A stretch of DNA of 64,000 nucleotides from Geoglobus sp. UBA235. GTDB lineage: Archaea > Halobacteriota > Archaeoglobi > Archaeoglobales > Archaeoglobaceae. The stretch is taken from the NCBI GenBank assembly GCA_002494725.1, contig DACG01000012.1, forward strand, positions 1 through 64,000, written 5' to 3'. The notes beneath the pieces are model-generated. The model searched no databases, was not told the origin of the DNA, and was given only the letters and a program-made list of their open reading frames with translations. Both the position numbers and the translations under genes were made by a program. This document shows positions 16,179 to 22,954 of the stretch, piece by piece; the stretch's first letter is position 1; each line of letters begins with the position of its first letter.

Positions 16179-16709
16179 TTCCTCAGCAATTTTTTCCACG
16201 GCCTTTCTGGCATCCTCAGGATTCTTTCCACCAGTGACAACCATCTTGCCCGAACCAAAGATCAGAACAACAACCCGCGGATCTTTGAGCCTGTAAACCA
16301 GTCCCGGAAACTGCTCGGGTTCGTACTCTATATTTTCAAGCCCCAGACCAATTGCTATGGCGTTCAGATTCAGATCAACTCCGAGATCTGCAGAAGCAAC
16401 AATGTTCTGAACCTTGACCTCAGGATTCTCAAAAACAGGAATCCCGAAACTTCCGATTATCTTCACAACCTGTCCAACAGCCCTTCTTGCATCTTCCACA
16501 CTCTTGCTTCCCGTACATACAACCTTCCCGCTTCTGAAAACAAGTGCAGCAGCCTTGGGCTCTTTAATCCTCAAAACAAGTCCCGGAAACTGCTTGGGCT
16601 TGTATTCGGCATCCTTCACCTCTCTTGCTATTTTGTTGAGATCAATGTTCTCGCCAATCTGAGTTGATGCAACAACATTCTCGATTTTTATCTTGTAATC
16701 TGGCTCCAT
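16155..16709 (-). CDS. tbp: TATA-box-binding protein
   Basis: The 184-residue general transcription factor that bends TATA DNA and recruits TFB. Two direct repeats of about 90 residues are obvious: QFPGLVLRIKEPKAAALVF and QFPGLVYRLKDPRVVVLIF mark the matching positions, each followed by GSGKMV/SGKVV and ARRAV/ARKAV helices. ATG 16709 lies about 25 nt after a TATATATA element, indicating a leaderless message. Confidence 0.97.
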   Translation of the reverse strand: MEPDYKIKIENVVASTQIGENIDLNKIAREVKDAEYKPKQFPGLVLRIKEPKAAALVFRSGKVVCTGSKSVEDARRAVGQVVKIIGSFGIPVFENPEVKVQNIVASADLGVDLNLNAIAIGLGLENIEYEPEQFPGLVYRLKDPRVVVLIFGSGKMVVTGGKNPEDARKAVEKIAEELTALGLM

Positions 16710-16725
16710 ATTTAAAGAGGTTTAT

Positions 16726-16744
16726 AAACCGTATATATAGGTTT
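16726..16744 (-). promoter_or_regulatory. tbp promoter: TATA box inside an inverted repeat
   Basis: On the minus strand AAACC-TATATATAC-GGTTT forms a 5-bp dyad that encloses the TATA element, centred about 25 nt before the tbp ATG. The TATA box is clear. A regulatory role for the dyad is speculative. Confidence 0.6.
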
Positions 16745-16943
16745 GCCCTGAAAAGTTTCGAATCAGAAAATCTGAGCATGGTGGTTGTCGGATCAGAAGC
16801 AGGTTGCGGGGAGAAAGGTTCCGGATAAAAATGAAGTCCGCCCTTCCTGTCCTTCTTCCTGTTCAATTTGAGAAACACCAGCTTTTCAGCATACATTCCC
16901 AGATCTTTCAAAAAGAGTCAAAAATAAAAATCTGCCATTATGG

Positions 16944-18122
16944 CTATGCGAGCTCTTGGAACCATCTTACAAGCTCCTCAAACTGGGAGTGGGTGTTCAC
17001 ATTATCTGACTCCATTGGACTCTTGAAGAAGAATCCCATTTCTTTAATGACACCATACACTCCTTTCTTCTTTGCAAAAAGCAGGAATCTCGCGATATCT
17101 ATTGTGAGTGGAGCTGCAACTATCGCATCTATCGCATCCCAGATAAAGTAGAACTTCATCTTAGTTCCCAGAAAGCCCTCGAAGTGTATGAAGTCAAATG
17201 CTGTCTTGTTGTCAACAAGAGACGGGAAGTACTCTATCTGGGTTATGCTGAACGGTGAATATCCATAAACCTTCTCAAGAACTTTGTCCTTGCTTATCAC
17301 CTTGCTCTCCTTGTTCTCACTGTGACTCAGTACAAGCCCATCCAGATCTCCCAAGATATTGTAGCTCATCCATCCAAGTACCTTCAGATTTCTGTAGGCA
17401 AACATGGGGGCGAGAGTTGTTTTGACCAGCGTTTCTCCAGTCTTTCCATCGTTTCCTGCATGAGGCACCTTTTTCTCAATGGCAAGCTCTTTCAGTGCTG
17501 GAATCGCAGACCCAGCACTCGGAGTGAAGTTTCCATACGGAATGCCATTTTTGAGAGCCACGTAGGCATACAGAATGCTCGCAGAAGCGTACTCCTTCCT
17601 GTCCTCCTCAATCATCCTCTCAAATCCATCCAAGCTTCCATGGTATTCTCTGCTGTAGTTGAGGAGAGGTTCTGTGGAGGCCGAGTTTATCATGACCGTG
17701 TCTTCATCGGCAAATTCTCTCAGGTCTCTTTCAAGCCTCTCGACTATCTCAGCAAGATTCAGATTCTCGCTTTCAAGTGTTTCAAGCTCTCCCAAGGCCT
17801 GAACGCCTCCACCGCAGTTCAAAGCAGTACCCTTCCTTGCCTTTATTCTTTCAAGCTCCTCCCTCACCTTCTCAAGCAGCTCTCTCTCAAAATGTCTGTT
17901 TGCCTCCCAGTGCTGGAGGGATGCAACGTATGCATTCTCAACCTTTCTTATTTCATGTCCTCCGAACTCAAATCTTAGAGGTGCATGTTTCTCGATACCT
18001 TCGAAATACGGAAGCTCGCTGACGAGCCCCGTCCTATGAAAATCGTTCTTCTGGATGAGCATTCCTCCGATCATTGCAGTTGTGGAGACGATACCATAAG
18101 CACCAACATACCAGATCTTCAC
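16944..18122 (-). CDS. ino1: myo-Inositol-1-phosphate synthase
   Basis: A 392-residue NAD-dependent enzyme that cyclises glucose-6-phosphate to inositol-1-phosphate. The product feeds archaeal inositol lipids and the heat-stress solute di-myo-inositol phosphate. The N-terminal Rossmann motif KIWYVGAYGIVSTTAMIGG and the central TPSAGSAIPAL plus GNDGKTGETL segments are conserved in archaeal Ino1. GTG 18122 is chosen because a near-complete ribosome site GGAGGTGATC ends just upstream; the longer frame from 18131 would overlap that site. Confidence 0.93.
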   Translation of the reverse strand: MKIWYVGAYGIVSTTAMIGGMLIQKNDFHRTGLVSELPYFEGIEKHAPLRFEFGGHEIRKVENAYVASLQHWEANRHFERELLEKVREELERIKARKGTALNCGGGVQALGELETLESENLNLAEIVERLERDLREFADEDTVMINSASTEPLLNYSREYHGSLDGFERMIEEDRKEYASASILYAYVALKNGIPYGNFTPSAGSAIPALKELAIEKKVPHAGNDGKTGETLVKTTLAPMFAYRNLKVLGWMSYNILGDLDGLVLSHSENKESKVISKDKVLEKVYGYSPFSITQIEYFPSLVDNKTAFDFIHFEGFLGTKMKFYFIWDAIDAIVAAPLTIDIARFLLFAKKKGVYGVIKEMGFFFKSPMESDNVNTHSQFEELVRWFQELA

Positions 18123-18125
18123 TGT

Positions 18126-18135
18126 GATCACCTCC
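18126..18135 (-). promoter_or_regulatory. Strong ribosome-binding site of ino1
   Basis: GGAGGTGATC on the minus strand is complementary to ten consecutive bases expected at the archaeal 16S rRNA 3' end. GGAGG lies 8 nt before the GTG start. It decides the ino1 start codon. Confidence 0.8.
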
Positions 18136-18184
18136 GAGAATTGGGATTTCTGAAAATTTTTAAACGTGCGATATAAAAAATTTT

Positions 18185-18406
18185 GTGAGTCTGGAGTCTG
18201 TTGAAAGGTTAAGGGAATGTGTTGGCAGATCGTCAGTTGAGGGAGAGAAAATTGTAGTTGACAGAGATTTTTTGGATTCTCTTCTTAGCATTCTTGGATA
18301 TGCCGTTGCAAGCATCGAAAATGGAAAGATTTATGAAGCAAGGGAAGTGCTGAGTCAGGCAGGAGAAGTGATCTACCAGAGGTATAAATCGATTTTGGTC
18401 GAATAG
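18185..18406 (+). CDS. Small conserved-looking helical protein, unknown function
   Basis: A 73-residue protein beginning GTG, with no cysteine cluster apart from Cys12 and no membrane segment. The C-terminal half (LDSLLSILGYAVASIENGKIYEAREVLSQAGEVI, residues 29-62) looks helical. A TATA-like gatataaa at 18170-18177 lies close upstream, divergent from ino1. It is separated by 48 bp from the regulator of the HMG-CoA synthase operon. I do not recognise a family. Confidence 0.65.
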   Translation: MSLESVERLRECVGRSSVEGEKIVVDRDFLDSLLSILGYAVASIENGKIYEAREVLSQAGEVIYQRYKSILVE

Positions 18407-18454
18407 CAGTTCGATAATCGCAAGGTATTTATACAAGCAAGGCAATCTGACTCC

Positions 18455-19153
18455 ATGGATTTTCTTGCCAGAAGATTTGCGGAGCTCATTGCAGGTAACA
18501 TGGTCTTTTCAGACAACTACGGTAATGCGATGAAAAAATGGAGGAATATATTTGACGTTTCCCAGAAGGAGCTTGCAGAGAGGCTGAACATAACACCATC
18601 CGTGATAAGCGACTATGAGTCAAACAGAAGGAAGTCTCCGGGAATGGCATTCATAAAAAAGGTCGTTGAAACGCTCATTGAGATTGACAGGGAGAGAGGA
18701 TGGAAAACCCTGTCAAGATACAAGGAGCTCATAGGTGTGGAGTTTGACGTTATAATTGACCTGAATGAATACTCCTCACCGATGTCATCAGGCGTACTTG
18801 CGGACCATGTTGATGGGTCCCTGATAACTGATTTTGGAAGAAACGTTATGGGTCACACTGTTGTTGACAGCCTGAGGGCAATACTTGAGATGAGCAGCTA
18901 TGATTTTTACAGGCTTTTCGGTCTTACAAGTGAAAGGGCTCTTGTTTTTACAAAGGTCACGACAGGAAGGTCTCCGCTTGTGGCCGTGAGGGTCGCAAAC
19001 CTCAAGCCCTCTGTCATAGTGCTGAATCCAATAAATGGTGGAAATGTTGACAAGCTTGCAATAAAGATTGCCGAGATTGAGGGAATTGATCTTATCGTCA
19101 CCGAAATAGATGAGGAGGAACTGATTTCAAGGCTCAGAAATCTGGAGGTGTGA
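18455..19153 (+). CDS. XRE-type HTH transcriptional regulator upstream of mevalonate genes
   Basis: A 232-residue protein. A helix-turn-helix of the Cro/XRE type occupies about residues 28-65 (FDVSQKELAERLNITPSVISDYESNRR). It is followed by a conserved archaeal C-terminal domain of unknown ligand (residues 85-232). A TATA (tatttata, about 18425) 25-30 nt before ATG 18455 suggests a leaderless message. It heads the operon with HMG-CoA synthase, the thiolase-fold protein and DUF35, so it may regulate isoprenoid supply; this is inferred from position. Confidence 0.85.
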   Translation: MDFLARRFAELIAGNMVFSDNYGNAMKKWRNIFDVSQKELAERLNITPSVISDYESNRRKSPGMAFIKKVVETLIEIDRERGWKTLSRYKELIGVEFDVIIDLNEYSSPMSSGVLADHVDGSLITDFGRNVMGHTVVDSLRAILEMSSYDFYRLFGLTSERALVFTKVTTGRSPLVAVRVANLKPSVIVLNPINGGNVDKLAIKIAEIEGIDLIVTEIDEEELISRLRNLEV

Positions 19154-19155
19154 AT

Positions 19156-20193
19156 ATGGTTGGGATTGTATCATACGGCACGTACATTCCGAGGTACAGG
19201 ATAAAGGCCGAGGAGATAGCGAGAATATGGGGTGAGAATGCAGAGGCAATAAAAAACGGACTCGGTGTTTACGAGAAGAGCGTTCCGGATATTGATGAGG
19301 ATACAGCCACAATTTCGGTTATGTGCGCGAGAGAAGCTGTTAAGCGTGCCGGAATACCGAGAAACTCAATTGGAGCTGTTTTCGTCGGTTCTGAAAGCCA
19401 TCCATATGCTGTGAAGCCAACAGCAACAATCGTCGGAGAAGCTCTTGGGATAGACAGGTTCTTCCACTCAGCAGATCTTGAGTTTGCCTGCAAGGCCGGA
19501 ACTGCAGGGATTCAGAACTGCATGGCAATGGTCGAATCAGGAATGATAAGGTACGGCCTTGCAATAGGTGCAGACACAAGTCAGGGAGCACCCGGGGATC
19601 CCTTGGAGTATTCAGCATCTGCAGGAGGGGCGGCTTTCATAATAGGGGATGACGGCACCATTGCTGAGATAAGGGATACGCTGAGCTTCACAACTGACAC
19701 ACCAGACTTCTGGAGAAGAGAGGGGCAGCCGTATCCCAGCCATGGTGGGAGGTTTACTGGAGAACCAGCATACTTCAGGCATGTCTCAACTGCTGCAGGC
19801 GAGATAATGAAGAGAAACAATCTCAGTCCGGAGGATTTCAGCTACGCTGTGTTTCACATGCCAAACGGGAAGTTTCCTGTAAGAGTTGCAAGAATGCTTG
19901 GATTTACAGGAAAGCAGATAGAGCAGGGCCTTGTTGTCAGGTACATAGGGAACACCTACTCAGGCTCGTCCCTTCTGGGGTTCTGTGCTGTTCTCGACAT
20001 TGCAAGGCCTGAAGAGAGAATACTCCTAACATCATTTGGCAGCGGTGCGGGAAGTGATGCATTCATAATTGAGGTCACGGAGAACATAGAATCAATTGAG
20101 AGAAACCCCGGAGTTTGGGAAAAGATAAGAAATGGTGTTTACATTGACTACGGATTTTACGCAAAGCTCAGAAGAAAGATAAGGATGGGGTGA
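19156..20193 (+). CDS. Hydroxymethylglutaryl-CoA synthase
   Basis: A 345-residue thiolase-superfamily enzyme that condenses acetoacetyl-CoA with acetyl-CoA to HMG-CoA, the first committed precursor of archaeal isoprenoid lipids. Catalytic residues are visible: Glu80 (VGSESHPY), nucleophile Cys112 (EFACKAGTAGIQ) and the active-site His in AVFHMPNGK near residue 234. ATG 19156 follows GGAGGTG at 19144-19150; the in-frame GTG 19150 overlaps that site. It is followed 4 bp later by the thiolase-fold gene and then DUF35, the arrangement of the archaeal thiolase/HMGCS complex. Confidence 0.95.
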   Translation: MVGIVSYGTYIPRYRIKAEEIARIWGENAEAIKNGLGVYEKSVPDIDEDTATISVMCAREAVKRAGIPRNSIGAVFVGSESHPYAVKPTATIVGEALGIDRFFHSADLEFACKAGTAGIQNCMAMVESGMIRYGLAIGADTSQGAPGDPLEYSASAGGAAFIIGDDGTIAEIRDTLSFTTDTPDFWRREGQPYPSHGGRFTGEPAYFRHVSTAAGEIMKRNNLSPEDFSYAVFHMPNGKFPVRVARMLGFTGKQIEQGLVVRYIGNTYSGSSLLGFCAVLDIARPEERILLTSFGSGAGSDAFIIEVTENIESIERNPGVWEKIRNGVYIDYGFYAKLRRKIRMG

Positions 20194-20197
20194 CAGA

Positions 20198-21352
20198 ATG
20201 CGGAGAGTTGCGGTTATAGGAGTTGGAATGTCAAAATTCGGCGAGCTCTGGAACATGAGCTTCAGGGATATTGTCATATCAGCAGGAACTGAGGCCATTG
20301 AGGATGCAAACCTTGAAGGAAGGGAAATTGAGGCAATGTACATAGGGAACATGAGTGGAGGGAGATTCATCTCACAGGAGCACATATCGGCACTAATTGC
20401 AGACTACTCGGGACTTGCATCAATTAACGTGCCATCCATAAGGGTAGAGGCAGGAGATGCGAGTGGGGGAGTGGCTTTGAAGGAGGCCTATATCTCAGTT
20501 GCATCCGGAATTCACGACATAGTGATCGCAGCAGGAGCGGAAAAGGTTACAGATGTGGGTTTTGCAGGCGAGATAATGGATTCAACAATAGATCAGGAGT
20601 GGGAGGCATTTCCCGGAGCAACGCTCGCCGGACTGTATGCGATGATGGCAAGACTTCACATGCACCGGCATGGAAGCACTGAAGAGGATCTGGCAATGAT
20701 AAGTGTTAAGAATCACAGAAATGCTGTTAACAACCCAAAGGCTCAGTTCAGAAGGGAAATCAGGGTTCAGGACGTTCTCTCCTCACCCTACACAGCAGAA
20801 CCTCTCAAGATGCTTGATGCTGCACCGATAAGCGATGGGGCATCTGTTCTGATTCTGGCAAGCGAGGATGTTGCAAGGAAGTACACAGACACTCCTGTCT
20901 TCATAGACTCCATAATTCAGTCAAGCGACTTCATAGCCCTGCAGAGCAGAGAGGACATACTTGAGATGAGAGCCGTGAAAACTGCTGTTAGAAAAGCACT
21001 CAGGATGGCAAAATGCGATATAGGAGATGTGGGGGTTTTTGAGTTCCATGACTCATTCACGATTGCTGAAATGCTGCTGTATGAGAACGTGGGCCTGTGC
21101 AGCAGTGGAGAGGGACATTTGCTTGTCAGAGAGGGTGAGGTTGAGATTGGTGGCAGATATCCTGTAAATCCATCCGGAGGACTTAAGGCGTGCGGACATG
21201 CTGTTGGAGCAACGGGAATAAGACAGGCTGGAGAGATAGTCCTGCAGCTCAGAGGAGATGCAGGAAAGAGACAGGTTGATGCTGAAAGAGGAATGGCTGT
21301 CAATATTGGCGGAACCGGAGCAACTGCAGTTGTTTCTGTTTTCAGGAGGTGA
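20198..21352 (+). CDS. Acetyl-CoA acetyltransferase-type (SCP2-thiolase) protein with altered active site
   Basis: A 384-residue SCP2-type thiolase that in archaea makes acetoacetyl-CoA and hands it to HMG-CoA synthase within a complex bridged by DUF35. The fold is intact (GMSKFGELW, NMSGG, DQEWEAF, SDGAS, C-terminal GGLKACGHAVGATG with the catalytic His). However, the usual nucleophile position in the CASGG loop reads GDASGG, with Asp87 in place of Cys, and the second catalytic Cys of HDCF reads HDSF. A cysteine appears instead next to the catalytic His. It may be a non-standard or inactive paralogue. Confidence 0.85.
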   Translation: MRRVAVIGVGMSKFGELWNMSFRDIVISAGTEAIEDANLEGREIEAMYIGNMSGGRFISQEHISALIADYSGLASINVPSIRVEAGDASGGVALKEAYISVASGIHDIVIAAGAEKVTDVGFAGEIMDSTIDQEWEAFPGATLAGLYAMMARLHMHRHGSTEEDLAMISVKNHRNAVNNPKAQFRREIRVQDVLSSPYTAEPLKMLDAAPISDGASVLILASEDVARKYTDTPVFIDSIIQSSDFIALQSREDILEMRAVKTAVRKALRMAKCDIGDVGVFEFHDSFTIAEMLLYENVGLCSSGEGHLLVREGEVEIGGRYPVNPSGGLKACGHAVGATGIRQAGEIVLQLRGDAGKRQVDAERGMAVNIGGTGATAVVSVFRR

Positions 21353-21357
21353 TTTTC

Positions 21358-21762
21358 TTGCTTCCAAGATTCTGGAGAAAGATCAGGTACAGGTACAATT
21401 TGATTGGTACGGAATGCACAAACTGTGGAAAGAAGTTCTATCCTCCAAGAAACCTCTGTCCTGAATGCAGGAGGAAAAGCAGAATTTCAGAGGTTGAGCT
21501 TGGAGAGGAAGGGACAGTGATTTCATACACCGTCATCCATGATGCTTCAGAGCCCTACAAGCTTCAAAAGCCCTATGTTGTTGGTCTTGTAAAGCTTAAT
21601 TCAGGCCCAACGGTTACATCGCAGATTGTATGTGACCCGGAGTCTGTAGAGATAGGCATGAGGGTCAGGGCAGTCTTCAGAAAATACGGTGAGGATGGAG
21701 AGGATGGGATAATCTATTACGGAACAAAATTTGAACCCCTGAATGCTGGAGAGATGGAGTAA
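21358..21762 (+). CDS. DUF35 zinc-ribbon/OB-fold CoA-binding protein
   Basis: A 134-residue protein with an N-terminal rubredoxin-like zinc ribbon (Cys20, Cys23, Cys34, Cys37) and an OB-fold (about residues 48-125). In the archaeal complex DUF35 bridges thiolase and HMG-CoA synthase and shares a CoA-binding channel. The start is TTG 21358: GGAGG at 21345-21349 is spaced 8 nt from it, whereas the in-frame GTG 21349 lies inside the ribosome site. Its TAA overlaps the next ATG. Confidence 0.92.
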   Translation: MLPRFWRKIRYRYNLIGTECTNCGKKFYPPRNLCPECRRKSRISEVELGEEGTVISYTVIHDASEPYKLQKPYVVGLVKLNSGPTVTSQIVCDPESVEIGMRVRAVFRKYGEDGEDGIIYYGTKFEPLNAGEME

Positions 21763-22574
21763 TGCTGTTTGGAACTGCGGGAGTTCCGAACTCAACCAAT
21801 GGAACCAGCACTGCTGAGGGAATAAAGAGAATCAGAGAGCTATCCCTGGACTGCATGGAGGTGCAGTTTGTCAGGGGAGTGAGAATGAATGAGCAGACAG
21901 CAAGGAACATCAGAATGATTTCAGAATCCTTAAATGTGAGGCTCAGCGTTCACGCACCATACTATATAAACCTGAATGCAGACAGTGAGATGAAGGTCAG
22001 GCAGAGCATGCAGAGAATTCTTGACACCGCAAGAATTGGCAGCCTGATGGGGGCAAGAGACATAATCTTCCATCCAGGATACTACATGAAGAGACCGAGA
22101 GATGTTGCATTTCGAAGAATAAGGGAGGCTGTTGAGAAAATCTCCGAGACTGCAAAGCATCTTGAAGTCATTTTGAGGCCTGAAACATCTGGAAGGAGAG
22201 AGCAGTTTGGAGAACTTGATGAGATAATAGAGCTGTGCAGGGATGTTGATTCAGCCCTTCCCTGTATTGACATAAGCCACATACACGCAAGAACAGGAAA
22301 ATTCAATACTGAAGAGGAATTCTCTGAGATCATGGAGAAAATTGAGAGGGAGCTTGGAAGAGATGCTCTCAAAAAAATGCACATACACATCAGCGGCATA
22401 GATTACGGAGTCAAGGGAGAAAAAAGCCATCTGAACTTGAGGGAATCAGATTTCAACTACAGAGCTTTTCTCATGGTGGTAAAAGAGTTCTCTGCAGATG
22501 GAATGCTCATCTGCGAGAGTCCAAACCTTGAGGATGATGCGGTAATGCTCAAAAAAGTTTATTCAGAACTCTGA
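21762..22574 (+). CDS. Endonuclease IV-like TIM-barrel protein
   Basis: A 270-residue AP-endonuclease-family-2/xylose-isomerase-like TIM barrel. Likely metal ligands are seen in order: HAPYY, FHPGYY, LRPETSG, CIDISHIHAR, MHIHISGIDYG and ICESPNLEDD. These correspond to the trinuclear zinc site of endonuclease IV, which nicks DNA at abasic sites. ATG 21762 overlaps the DUF35 stop, so it is co-translated with the mevalonate genes without an obvious functional link. It overlaps the convergent regulator by 12 bp. Confidence 0.88.
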   Translation: MLFGTAGVPNSTNGTSTAEGIKRIRELSLDCMEVQFVRGVRMNEQTARNIRMISESLNVRLSVHAPYYINLNADSEMKVRQSMQRILDTARIGSLMGARDIIFHPGYYMKRPRDVAFRRIREAVEKISETAKHLEVILRPETSGRREQFGELDEIIELCRDVDSALPCIDISHIHARTGKFNTEEEFSEIMEKIERELGRDALKKMHIHISGIDYGVKGEKSHLNLRESDFNYRAFLMVVKEFSADGMLICESPNLEDDAVMLKKVYSEL

Positions 22575-22952
22575 AGTTTTCTGCTGGGGCTTGAACTCAA
22601 ACTCCTCAACAATTTCATTCAGTTTCTGGAACCAGCTCTCAAGTTCAACCCTGAGCTTTTCCTTCAGGTTCTCGATTGGAATTGGAACGTAAAGATACTT
22701 GTAACCTCCATGCTTCAGAATCCTGTACTCCCTTTCAACAAGACCCTTCTCCATCAGGGACTGAAGACTTCTGTAAATTCCACTCCTGTCCTTCCCTATA
22801 ACCTCTGCAAGCTCATCAACACCCACATTCGGATGCTGATGAAGAGCAAGATAAACCTCAATCTCAGAGGGTGTTAGATTGAGAACACACCTCAGAATGT
22901 GATGAAAGGTAGTCTCTTCAGAGAAAAGTTCCCTAAGCTTCTGTTCATCCAT
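22563..22952 (-). CDS. TrmB-like winged-helix transcriptional regulator
   Basis: A 129-residue DNA-binding protein. The winged helix (about residues 25-90; LTPSEIEVYLALHQHPNVGVDELAEVIGKDRSGIYRSLQSL) is of the TrmB/MarR-like type, followed by a C-terminal helix. ATG 22952 is used; the ValRS stop codon lies just upstream and overlaps the longer TTG start. No effector domain is present. Its targets are unknown; it is cotranscribed with valS. Confidence 0.82.
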   Translation of the reverse strand: MDEQKLRELFSEETTFHHILRCVLNLTPSEIEVYLALHQHPNVGVDELAEVIGKDRSGIYRSLQSLMEKGLVEREYRILKHGGYKYLYVPIPIENLKEKLRVELESWFQKLNEIVEEFEFKPQQKTSEF

Positions 22953-22954
22953 TC

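Noticed and set aside
16745..16911. Minus-strand frame or structured RNA between tbp and ino1
   Set aside because: The frame runs into the tbp promoter and coding region and shows no motif; no stable RNA fold was evident by eye.
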